Below, piece by piece: positions 1 to 8,800 of a DNA stretch of 64,000 nucleotides. Made by a program: the position numbers and the translations under genes. Every line of letters begins with the position of its first letter. Position 1 is the stretch's first letter. The notes beneath the pieces were generated by a model. It had not been told where the DNA came from and did no database searches. It was given only the letters and a program-made list of their open reading frames with translations. Location: the NCBI RefSeq assembly GCF_049651205.1, contig NZ_JBASBR010000013.1, forward strand, positions 101,942 through 165,941. Reading direction: 5' to 3'. The stretch is from Castellaniella sp049651205 (GTDB lineage Bacteria; Pseudomonadota; Gammaproteobacteria; Burkholderiales; Burkholderiaceae_B).

Positions 1-218
1 CGGCCAACGTTCAGGCCCTGGGGGCCTTCGGGAATCGCGCAACCCACGATCGCGTCCTCGATTGCGGCCGGATCAAGGTTCGGTGCCTGGGCCAGCACGC
101 CCTGGATGGTTCTGGCCAGGAGGTCGTCCGGGCGCGTATGGGAATACATACCGCGCGGGGCCTTGCCGATGGGCGTGCGCGTCGCAGCGACGATATAAGC
201 TTGTTGCAGGGCAGTCAT
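1..218 (-). CDS. Acetyl-CoA acyltransferase (thiolase), N-terminal part only
   Basis: This gene enters from the left edge and only its first 72 codons are present. The start is the ATG at 218-216. The N-terminus (MTALQQAYIVAATRTPIGK) is the usual opening of the thiolase family: hydrophobic strand, AATRTPIGK, then a segment with DDLLA and a later GCAIPEGPQGLN block close to where the catalytic cysteine would follow. Thiolases make the last cleavage of beta-oxidation, releasing acetyl-CoA. It lies 11 bases after the dehydrogenase/hydratase gene on the same strand, so the two are very probably one beta-oxidation operon. Both active-site regions lie outside the window, so degradative versus biosynthetic thiolase cannot be told from sequence alone; the context favours degradation. 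Confidence 0.85.
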   Translation of the reverse strand, partial: MTALQQAYIVAATRTPIGKAPRGMYSHTRPDDLLARTIQGVLAQAPNLDPAAIEDAIVGCAIPEGPQGLNVG

Positions 219-229
219 CGAAAGTCTCC

Positions 230-2653
230 TTAATTGCGGACAGGCTTGCCGGTTTGCAGCAGGCCGGCAATACGCTCTTGTGTCTTGGGGTTGGCCAGTA
301 GGCTCAGGAAGGCCTTGCGCTCAAGCTTGAGCATCCAGGCCTCATCCACCAGGCTGTTGGGATCGACATCACCACCGCAGATGGCTGTCGCCACCTCCAG
401 GCCAATGTGAAAATCGTAATCGCTGATATAACCACCCACCTGCATGTTCACCAGTTGTGCACGCAAGGTTGCGATGGCATCCCGGCCGGCGACCGCAAAG
501 CGGGCGGGCAGCGGTGGACGATACCCTTGCTCGGCCAGGTTGGCTGCCTCGCGCACCGCCACATACAGCAGCTCGTGGCGGTTCATCACGATAGGATCGG
601 AATCCCGCAGGTAGCCGATCTCACGCGCTTCGAGTGCCGATTTGGACACACGGGCCGTGGCCACGGACAGCACAAAGTTTTTGACATAAGCCAGCAAAGG
701 CGCATCCGGGGCCGACTGGGCCTGGATCTCGGCTGCACGGCGCGCACTGTACGTCATGCCACCCGCACCCGGCACCAGGCCGATACCTACCTCAACCAGA
801 CCAATGTAGGTTTCGAGGTGCGCCACACGACGGGCACAATGCACGGAGAGCTCGCAGCCACCGCCCAGTGCCAGGCCGGCCACGGCTGCCACCACCGGCA
901 CCTGGGCATAGCGCACCCGCAGCACCATATCCTGCATTTCTTTTTGGATGGGCTCAACCGCCTTGACACCACCGGTCATGAAAGCCGGCAGCATGGCTTT
1001 CAGATCAGCCCCTGCCGAGAAAGGGTCTTCGAGTTGGCCGATGACCAGTGCTTTGTAGCCCTGCTCTGCCAGATCAACCGCATGCGTCACACCGCGCACC
1101 ACATCGGGGCTAAGCGTATGCATTTTGGTCTTGAAGGATGCGATCAGCACATTTTGCGGATGCGGCTGTGGCAAGGTCCAGCACAAGATGGCGTCGTTTT
1201 CGTAGACAACCTGAGGCACCAGCGCCGGGCCTTCGCCCACCAGCCGGGGTGCCCCGATCTGGCGCTGATACACCGGCAAGGTGCTGCGCGGTACGTAGAC
1301 GTTGCGCGCCGGGCTGTACGAGCCCTCTGGTGTATGCACAGCCTGGGTTTCCCACACCGTGCCCTGTGTGGCCCACTGGGGCAACGGCGCGGACGACAAG
1401 GTTTTGCCTGCGGCGATATCCTCGTTGATCCAGCCTGCCACGCGTTGCCAACCAGCTGCCTGCCAAATTTCGAAAGGCCCAAAGCTGTGCCCGAAGCCCC
1501 ATTTCATGGCCTGATCCAACTCGCGTGCGCTATCGGCGATCTCGCCCAGATGGACAGCGCTGTAATGGAAGGTGTCCCTCAGGACGGCCCACACAAACTG
1601 GGCCTGGGGATGATCGGAGTCATGCAGCGCCTGCAGCCGCTTGGCGGGATCTCGCTCTTTCAGGATTTCCTTGACCTCGTCATCGGCTTTCTCGCCAGAA
1701 GGCACATACTGACCGGCCTTGGGATCCATGCGCAGGATCTGCTTGCCTTCTTTCTTGAAAAAGCCCGCCTTGGCTTTCTGGCCCAGCGCACCTTTTTCAA
1801 TCAGACCCGCCAACACAGGGGGGATCGTGAAATGCGCATGGAAGGGGTCGTCAGGCAACTGATCTTTCATCGTGTCGATGACGTGTGCCAGTGTATCCAG
1901 CCCCACGACATCAGCCGTACGATAGGTGCCTGATTTTGCGCGACCCAGGCGGGTGCCTGTCAGGTCGTCGACCAGCTCGTAGGGGAGATCAAAGGCAGCG
2001 GTGTGATGGAACACAGACAGGATCCCAAACACGCCAATGCGATTGCCAATGAAGTTGGGCGTGTCTTTTGCCCGCACCACCCCTTTGCCCAACTGCGACA
2101 CCAGGAAGGTTTCAAGGTGATCCAGCAGTGCCGGCTCGGTAGCCCCTGTGGGGATCAGTTCAACCAGCGCCATATAGCGCGGCGGATTGAAAAAGTGCAC
2201 ACCGCAAAACCGGTGCCGGAGGGTTTCGGGCAGGGCTTCGGACAAAGACGTGATCGACAGGCCCGACGTATTGCTGGCAACGATGGCATGCGGGTTTAGC
2301 GCAGGCGCCAGCTTGTGATAGAGGTCGCGTTTCCAGTCCAGGCGCTCGGCAATGGCCTCGATGACAATATCGCAATCAGCCAGCAAGGCGAGATCTTCGT
2401 CGTAGTTAGCCGGCGTGATCAGCTCGGCCAGTTTGGAAACACCCAGAGGGGCTGGATTCAGTTTTTTAAGCTGGGCAATCGCACGCTGCACAATCGCATT
2501 TTTGCCACCCTGGCCGTCATCTTTGGCCAGGTCAAACAGAACCACCGGCACGCCGGCATTGACACAGTGGGCCGCGATTTGGGCGCCCATAACCCCTGCG
2601 CCACACACCGCTACACGGCGGATAAACAGGGGGGCGGACTGACTGGTTTGCAT
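230..2653 (-). CDS. 3-hydroxyacyl-CoA dehydrogenase / enoyl-CoA hydratase fusion (FadN-type order)
   Basis: A protein of 807 residues that should perform the hydration and NAD-dependent oxidation steps of fatty-acid beta-oxidation. The dehydrogenase half is N-terminal: a Rossmann fold begins with CGAGVMGAQIAAH near residue 18 and is followed by HFFNPPRYMALVELIP, which holds the catalytic His. The hydratase half is C-terminal, with SAGADLKAML, GGGCELSVHC and EVGIGLVPGAGG, so both catalytic glutamates are present. This order is the reverse of E. coli FadB and matches Bacillus FadN-type and many Burkholderiales proteins. The ATG at 2653 follows a promoter and palindromic operator about 120 bases upstream. 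The downstream partner is a thiolase gene. No key residue seems missing. Confidence 0.93.
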   Translation of the reverse strand: MQTSQSAPLFIRRVAVCGAGVMGAQIAAHCVNAGVPVVLFDLAKDDGQGGKNAIVQRAIAQLKKLNPAPLGVSKLAELITPANYDEDLALLADCDIVIEAIAERLDWKRDLYHKLAPALNPHAIVASNTSGLSITSLSEALPETLRHRFCGVHFFNPPRYMALVELIPTGATEPALLDHLETFLVSQLGKGVVRAKDTPNFIGNRIGVFGILSVFHHTAAFDLPYELVDDLTGTRLGRAKSGTYRTADVVGLDTLAHVIDTMKDQLPDDPFHAHFTIPPVLAGLIEKGALGQKAKAGFFKKEGKQILRMDPKAGQYVPSGEKADDEVKEILKERDPAKRLQALHDSDHPQAQFVWAVLRDTFHYSAVHLGEIADSARELDQAMKWGFGHSFGPFEIWQAAGWQRVAGWINEDIAAGKTLSSAPLPQWATQGTVWETQAVHTPEGSYSPARNVYVPRSTLPVYQRQIGAPRLVGEGPALVPQVVYENDAILCWTLPQPHPQNVLIASFKTKMHTLSPDVVRGVTHAVDLAEQGYKALVIGQLEDPFSAGADLKAMLPAFMTGGVKAVEPIQKEMQDMVLRVRYAQVPVVAAVAGLALGGGCELSVHCARRVAHLETYIGLVEVGIGLVPGAGGMTYSARRAAEIQAQSAPDAPLLAYVKNFVLSVATARVSKSALEAREIGYLRDSDPIVMNRHELLYVAVREAANLAEQGYRPPLPARFAVAGRDAIATLRAQLVNMQVGGYISDYDFHIGLEVATAICGGDVDPNSLVDEAWMLKLERKAFLSLLANPKTQERIAGLLQTGKPVRN

Positions 2654-2764
2654 GATAAGGTGTCCTCTCTCGGTGATGGAAGGTTCGGATGGGCGGCTCC
2701 TTGGCAGGTCAGCCCCTGACCGCTGGGAGCTCTATCCGAAAGCCGATTCTTCGATTGTCGCTGA

Positions 2765-2770
2765 TTTATA
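2765..2770 (-). promoter_or_regulatory. Probable -10 element of the fad operon promoter
   Basis: Read on the minus strand this is TATAAA. With a 17-base spacer the -35 position falls inside the adjacent perfect palindrome (2776-2797) and has no good TTGACA match. The geometry suits direct repression by a protein on the palindrome. Inferred from sequence only. Confidence 0.5.
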
Positions 2771-2775
2771 GTAAA

Positions 2776-2797
2776 AATTCAAACGATCGTTTGAATT
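2776..2797. promoter_or_regulatory. Perfect 22-bp palindrome, probable operator for the fad operon
   Basis: The core TTCAAACGATCGTTTGAA extends by AA/TT on each side to a perfect 22-base inverted repeat. It fits the CAAAC-N4-GTTTG pattern described for the TetR-family fatty-acid regulator PsrA. It covers the expected -35 region of the fad promoter. The same half-sites, fused without the spacer, occur at 41241-41250 next to a PsrA-like TetR gene. The rest of 2654-2951 shows no gene. Confidence 0.7.
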
Positions 2798-2951
2798 GCT
2801 TTCTGATGGAACTCTGCAGCCAAAGCTATCCACCATTCTGGCATGCATAGAGCATGCTCGCAGCACATCCAACGTAACCTCGGATGTCGAGTTCTATACA
2901 ATCTAAGCCTTCCTAGGCTATTTCGGCCAGCAATGGCTGCACCGCCCACTC

Positions 2952-3719
2952 ATGGCTCGCCTACCCCGTCTGTATGCTCCACGGATTCCGCAACTGCTGG
3001 AAGCCCGGTTTGCCCGGGCACTGGCGACTGCCGATGCGCCCACGCCAGAAGCGGCCCTTAATACGATTGCCACCTGGCTGGCAGCGGAAGCACAGACCTT
3101 CTCCCACGCCACGCGCCTGCCACCCGGGCCTGCGCCACTCATCACATCCGCTACTGCCGGCAGCAGCCTGCCAGCCGTGGCCATCCATGCCTGGGCGGTG
3201 TTGCCCGACCGCATCACCCTGCTCGCCACTCCCGGAGATCCCCGTTCGCTCTCGCGCCTGATGCAGGCCCTGGGACGAAGAATGGGTTCCGGGCTGCTGC
3301 GCACCCGGGTATATGCCGGGCGCTATCACAACGCCTTGCTTGAGCCGGGCCGCTGGGTACTACCCGCGATGCTGTGGGTTGAATCGCTGGCTGCGCAAAC
3401 CGGCCTGGTGGCCAGCGCCACGCAATGGCCATGGTCATCCGCCGCAGAGCACGCAGGCCAAGCAAGCGCCTTCACGGGTTGCCTGCTGGACCATCCGGAC
3501 TACTGGCAAGAGGGCGACACGCCATTCGCCCGCCAGGCCGCCTGGCGCAAGCGCCTGACGGCCGGCCTACCGGCCGCACAAAATAGCCAGATCGAAGCCG
3601 CCCTGCATGGACAATGGGCACTGGGCGAGAAAATCTTTCTAAGCCACCTGGGTCGACTGGCCTCGCGACGCGTCAGCCCGGCCCCAAGAGGGCGGCCCAG
3701 AAAAGTGGTCAGCCCATGA
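2952..3719 (+). CDS. Degenerate REP-associated (IS200-like) transposase homologue, probably not catalytic
   Basis: A protein of 255 residues that keeps the frame of the REP-associated tyrosine transposase family: MARLPRLYAP at the N-terminus, RTRVYAGRYHNALL in the middle (residues 117-130), WPWSSAAEHAG (159-169) and a C-terminal RGRPRK. The catalytic parts are gone. The family's His-hydrophobic-His motif (as in NHVHLL) is DRITLL at 86-91, and the segment that normally carries the catalytic tyrosine (as in YIELNP) reads WVESLA. The reading frame is uninterrupted at 255 codons, which argues for retention by selection rather than decay. It overlaps the next gene by ATGA, so it is translationally coupled to an ABC transporter. 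Its present role is unknown; a DNA-binding function is a guess. Confidence 0.7.
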   Translation: MARLPRLYAPRIPQLLEARFARALATADAPTPEAALNTIATWLAAEAQTFSHATRLPPGPAPLITSATAGSSLPAVAIHAWAVLPDRITLLATPGDPRSLSRLMQALGRRMGSGLLRTRVYAGRYHNALLEPGRWVLPAMLWVESLAAQTGLVASATQWPWSSAAEHAGQASAFTGCLLDHPDYWQEGDTPFARQAAWRKRLTAGLPAAQNSQIEAALHGQWALGEKIFLSHLGRLASRRVSPAPRGRPRKVVSP

Positions 3720-4771
3720 ACGCCGCACCAGGCCCCCTTCCCGACACCATGCGGCAATATCAGCAACTGCTGCGCCGTCGCTGGCTGCTAGTGTCCTTGC
3801 TTGGGTTCATCATCCTGATTTCCATACTGGCGGATTTCACGCTTGGCCCCTCTGGCCTGGGCTGGGAAGATCTCCGCCAGGCCTTGCTTCAGCCTGCGCA
3901 GGCCAACCCCACACTTCGCGTCATTGTCTGGGATATCCGCCTACCTTCCGCACTGATGGCCGTGGCGGTAGGGCTGGCGCTGGGGCTGGCGGGTGGCGAG
4001 ATGCAGACCATCTTGAACAACCCCCTGGCCAGCCCGTTTACCCTGGGCATCTCCTCTGCGGCGGCCTTTGGCGCATCACTGGTGATTGTGCTGGGCATAT
4101 CCCTGCCCGGAGTGCCGCAAGCCTGGACAGTTGCAGTCAACGCCTTCGTCTTCGCCCTGCTGTCGGCGCTAGTGCTTGATCTGGTCGCCCGTTGGGGTGG
4201 CATGGGCACCTCCAGCCTGATTCTGTTTGGCATCGCATTGGTGTTTTCTTTTAATGCGGCGGTGTCTCTCGTGCAGTTCATCGCCAGCGCCCAGGCCCTG
4301 CAAGATCTAGTGTTCTGGACGATGGGCAGCCTCACACGGGCATCCTGGCCCCGACTATGGATCTTGCTGCTGGTGATCGGGCTGCTGTTGCCCTGGTCGC
4401 TGCGCGATACTTGGAAACTGACCGCCTTGCGCCTGGGCGAAGACCGCGCAGCCAGCTTTGGCATCAACGTACCGCGCTTGCGGCTCAAGGCGCTGGTGCG
4501 CATCAGCATCCTGGCGGCCCTGGCCGTTTCGTTTGTGGGCACCATTGGTTTTGTGGGTCTTATTGCCCCGCATATCGCCCGGCGCCTGTTTGGCGAAGAT
4601 CACCGCTTTTATCTGCCTGGCAGTGCTTTGGTGGGTGGTGTCATCTTGTCGCTGGCCTCGATTGCCTCAAAAAATATGGTTCCAGGGGTTCTCGTGCCCG
4701 TCGGGATCGTGACCTCGCTGATCGGGGTACCGTTTTTCCTGTCAGTTGTTTTACGCAGAGAAGTGAAATGA
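3716..4771 (+). CDS. FecCD-family ABC transporter permease (iron chelate / cobalamin type)
   Basis: A multi-pass inner-membrane protein of 351 residues. The start chosen is the ATG overlapping the previous stop codon; an in-frame Met 11 codons on (3749) is an alternative. Hydrophobic helices run through the whole length, with family motifs RLPSALMAVAVGLALGLAGG, NPLASPFTLGISSAA and, near the end, GTIGFVGLIAPHIARRL, which is the coupling region. This family imports ferric siderophores, haem or vitamin B12. The ATPase follows 19 bases later. No periplasmic binding protein and no TonB-dependent receptor lie nearby, so the substrate cannot be named. Confidence 0.9.
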   Translation: MNAAPGPLPDTMRQYQQLLRRRWLLVSLLGFIILISILADFTLGPSGLGWEDLRQALLQPAQANPTLRVIVWDIRLPSALMAVAVGLALGLAGGEMQTILNNPLASPFTLGISSAAAFGASLVIVLGISLPGVPQAWTVAVNAFVFALLSALVLDLVARWGGMGTSSLILFGIALVFSFNAAVSLVQFIASAQALQDLVFWTMGSLTRASWPRLWILLLVIGLLLPWSLRDTWKLTALRLGEDRAASFGINVPRLRLKALVRISILAALAVSFVGTIGFVGLIAPHIARRLFGEDHRFYLPGSALVGGVILSLASIASKNMVPGVLVPVGIVTSLIGVPFFLSVVLRREVK

Positions 4772-4790
4772 ACCCAGGCAAGCGCTAACC

Positions 4791-5576
4791 ATGTTGGAGA
4801 TTCAGGATCTCTCGGTGGCATACGGCCGGCAGACGGCCATCCAGCCGCTAAACGCCGGGCCATTGGCCCCGGGCCGGCTGGTGGCCGTGCTGGGCCCCAA
4901 CGGCAGTGGCAAATCCACGCTGCTAAAGGCCGTTGCGGGTCTTCTTGCCTGCAATGGCCAAGTGTTGCTCAACAATCTCAATCTCACAAAGCTATCGTTT
5001 GAGCAGCGCGCCCATCAAGTGGTGTACCTGCCGCAATCCCTGCCACCGGCCCTGCACCTGAGAGTCTTTGAGTCTGTCATGGTGGCGGCCCGGGCATCTG
5101 ATCTGGCCCCCCAGGCGCCGCAGGTCAGCCCACAGCATATTTTGCAGATGCTCGAACGGCTGGGTATAGAACACCTGGCGATGCGCTATCTGGACGAGCT
5201 ATCGGGCGGCCAAAAGCAACTTGTGGGCCTGGCACAGGCCCTGATCCGCACGCCACGCCTGCTGCTTCTGGATGAACCCTTGTCTGCCTTGGACTTGAAT
5301 TACCAGTGCCATGTAATGGATCTCCTGCGCCAGGAGACCCTCACTCAAGGGCTCACTACCCTGATCGTGCTGCACGATCTGAACATCGCACTTCAGCGCT
5401 GTGACGACGCCCTGCTGATCCAGGCGGGCACGCTGGTGGGCCAAGGCTCACCAAAGACCGTTATCACCCCCAAAACCCTGGCTGATGTCTATCAGGTGGA
5501 CGCGCGGGTTGAAACCTGCTCGCGAGGCCTGCCCCATGTGCTGATCGACGGATTGCTTCAGCCGGCACAGGGATAA
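4791..5576 (+). CDS. ABC transporter ATP-binding protein, FecE/FhuC type
   Basis: A cytoplasmic ATPase of 261 residues that powers the preceding permease. Walker A is GPNGSGKSTLLKA (about residues 36-48), the ABC signature is LSGGQKQLVGLAQAL, Walker B is LLLLDEPLSALD, and the H-loop is LIVLHDLN. All catalytic elements are intact. The length fits siderophore and B12 importers. The ATG at 4791 lies 19 bases after the permease stop. It closes the short plus-strand operon 2952-5576. Confidence 0.92.
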   Translation: MLEIQDLSVAYGRQTAIQPLNAGPLAPGRLVAVLGPNGSGKSTLLKAVAGLLACNGQVLLNNLNLTKLSFEQRAHQVVYLPQSLPPALHLRVFESVMVAARASDLAPQAPQVSPQHILQMLERLGIEHLAMRYLDELSGGQKQLVGLAQALIRTPRLLLLDEPLSALDLNYQCHVMDLLRQETLTQGLTTLIVLHDLNIALQRCDDALLIQAGTLVGQGSPKTVITPKTLADVYQVDARVETCSRGLPHVLIDGLLQPAQG

Positions 5577-5865
5577 TCAGCTTGGCGTAATCCACGCCTG
5601 CAGGGGTGATGTGGCAAACCGTACACAGCACAATATTTTTTGGATTTTGGCCAAAACTGACCATGAACAGAATAGTGTTTTTTACGTCTATACTTAATCC
5701 TTTCAAATTTATTGATACGTCCCCAATTCAATGCTAACTTTCTGCTGAACAAAATAATAGGGGACACATCATATAAAAAGCTGTTGTGAATCAGGGCTCC
5801 ACAGCGTAATTTTCTTATTCCACCGGCGACGGTGGACTCTGCGATTTTGCCTGAAGAGCCCTGCC
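5577..5865. other. AT-rich intergenic region upstream of gltB
   Basis: About 290 bases without a gene, visibly richer in A and T than its surroundings. Possible -10 hexamers (for example TATACT at 5689-5694) lack convincing -35 partners. A short hairpin (CCACCG loop CGGTGG) lies at 5820-5835, about 30 bases before the gltB start. It presumably holds the gltBD promoter and regulator sites, but I cannot place them. Confidence 0.4.
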
Positions 5866-8800
5866 ATGACACACCCTGCCTATTGCCCTCCCGGCCTGCC
5901 TGCCGCCCAGGGCCTCTACCACCCCGAATACGAGCACGACGCCTGTGGCGTGGGCTTTGTGGCCCACATTGAAGGCACCAAAAGCCACACCATCATTCAG
6001 CAGGCGCTGAAGATTCTGGAAAACCTGAATCACCGGGGTGCCGTGGGTGCAGACGAACTGATGGGCGACGGGGCCGGCATCCTGATCCAGATCCCCGATC
6101 AGCTCTACCGCGACGAAATGGCCAGTCTGGGCGTATGTCTGCCGCCTCCCGACGACTACGGCGTGGCCATGGTGTTTTTGCCCAAAGAAACGGCCTCCCG
6201 CCTGGCATGCGAGCGCGAGTTGGAGCGGGCCGTGCGCGATGAAGGTCAGGTCGTACTGGGCTGGCGCGATGTCCCCATCGACCACGACATGCAAATGTCG
6301 CCCACCGTGCGTGCCTGTGAGCCCGTGATCCGGCAGCTGTTTATTGGCCGCGGGCCGGACATCATGGTGCCCGACGCCCTGGAACGCAAACTGTATGTCA
6401 TCCGCAAGACCGCCAGTCACGCCATCCAGCGCATGCAACTGGCACACGGGCAGGAATACTTTGTACCGTCCATTTCGGTACGCACCGTGGTGTACAAGGG
6501 CCTGTTGCTGGCCAGCCAGGTGGGGGTGTACTACCGAGACCTGGCCGATACGCGTGCCGTATCAGCCCTGGCGCTGGTGCACCAGCGTTTTTCGACCAAC
6601 ACCTTCCCGGCCTGGCCGCTGGCGCACCCTTACCGGATGATTGCCCACAATGGCGAAATCAATACCGTAAAGGGTAACTTCAACTGGCTGCGCGCCCGCG
6701 AGGGCGTGATGTCCTCGGCAGTGCTGGGCGACGATCTCGCCAAGCTTTATCCGATTGTCTACGAAGGGCAATCCGACACGGCGACGTTTGATAACTGCCT
6801 TGAGCTGCTCGTGATGTCCGGCTACTCGCTGGCGCACGCCATGATGATCATGATTCCCGAGGCCTGGGAGCAGCACGCCGATATGGATGAATCCCGGCGC
6901 GCATTCTATGAATACCATGCGGCCATGATGGAGCCCTGGGACGGGCCGGCCGCCGTGGCGTTTACTGATGGCCGCCAGATTGGCGCCACGCTCGACCGCA
7001 ATGGCCTGCGCCCTGCACGCTACTTGATCACCGACGACAATATAGTGGTGCTGGCCTCCGAGGCCGGCACGCTGCAAATCCCCGAGCACCGCATTATCAA
7101 AAAATGGCGCCTGCAGCCGGGCAAGATGCTGTTGATCGACCTGCAGCAAGGCCGCATCATCGAAGACGAAGAGATCAAATCCCAGCTGGCCAACGCGCAT
7201 CCCTACCCGCAGTGGATCGAGCGGCTACGCATGAAGCTGGACGACCTGCCTGTCGTAAAAGACGACGACACACCCGCCCCCATCGCCAGCTTGTTGGATC
7301 GCCAGCAAGCCTTTGGATGGACGCAGGAAGACTTCAAATTCATCCTCGAACCCATGGCCGCCACCGGCCAGGAAGCAATTGGCTCGATGGGCAACGACGC
7401 CCCCCTGACCGTGCTCTCCGACCGTCCGAAACCGTTTTACAACTATTTTCGGCAGATGTTTGCCCAGGTGACCAACCCACCGATTGACCCTATCCGCGAA
7501 CAACTGGTGATGTCATTGGTGTCCTTCATCGGGCCCAAGCCCAATCTGCTGGATATTAACAACGTCAACCCGCCCCTGCGACTGGAAATCAACCAGCCCA
7601 TACTGGATCAGGCCGCAATGGCGCAACTGCGTCACATCAGTCGCCAGACCAACGATAAGTTCCGCTGCTGCGAGCTGGACATCACTTATCCCGTGGTCTG
7701 GGGCCGTGAAGGGATCGAAGCCTGTCTGGCCTCCTTGTGTGCCACCGCGGCGGATGCCGTGCGCAGTGGCAACAACATCCTGCTCCTCAGCGACCGTCTG
7801 GTAGATGCCGATCGTGTAGCGATCCCGGCCTTGCTGGCCACCTCAGCCATCCACCAGCATCTGATCCGCTCGGGGCTGCGCACCAAGACTGGCCTGATCG
7901 TGGAAACCGGCTCGGCGCGTGAGACCCATCACTTTGCACTGCTGGCCGGCTATGGTGCAGAAGCCATCCACCCTTGGCTGGCCCTGGAAACCCTGGCGGG
8001 CATGGAAGCAACAATCCCGCACGCCACTCAAAACTACATCAAGGCAATCGGCAAGGGGCTGAAAAAAGTGATGTCCAAGATGGGCATCTCAACCTATATG
8101 TCGTACACCGGCGCGCAGATTTTCGAGGCGGTCGGACTGCACAACAGCCTGGTGAAGAAATACTTCAGCGGCACACCCAGCAATATCGAAGGCATTGATA
8201 TTTTCCAGGTGGCCGAAGAGGCCATGCGCGCTCACCAGGCGGCTTTCAGCACCGATCCTGTCCTTACCGACCGGCTGGATGAAGGCGGCGACTACGCGTT
8301 TCGGATCCGTGGCGAGCAGCACCTCTGGACACCCGATTCGATTGCCAAGCTGCAACATGCCACGCGCGCCAACAACTACTCCACCTTCAAAGAGTACGCA
8401 CAGCTTATCAACGATCAATCCCGCCGGCACATGACGCTGCGCGGCCTGTTTGAATTTCGGGTGGATCCCGCCCGCGCCATCCCGCTGTCCGAGGTGGAGC
8501 CCGCCAAGGAGATCGTCAAACGGTTTGCCACAGGCGCCATGTCCTTGGGGTCAATCTCCACCGAAGCACACACCACGCTGGCAGTGGCCATGAACCGTAT
8601 TGGCGGCAAGTCCAATACCGGCGAAGGCGGCGAAGATGCTTTGCGCTATCGCGCCGAAATGCGCGCCGGCAAACCCACGGTTCGCAAGGGTGACTCGATC
8701 GCATCGGTACTGGGCAAAGACCGCATCGTGGCCGACATCCCCCTGGCAGCCGGCGACTCCCTGCGCTCGCGCATCAAACAGGTGGCCTCGGGCCGCTTCG

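Noticed and set aside
407..1933. Open frame of 508 codons on the plus strand
   Set aside because: It is antisense to the dehydrogenase/hydratase fusion, which has clear motifs; the translation is rich in His, Gln and Arg without a recognisable fold, typical of a GC-rich shadow frame.
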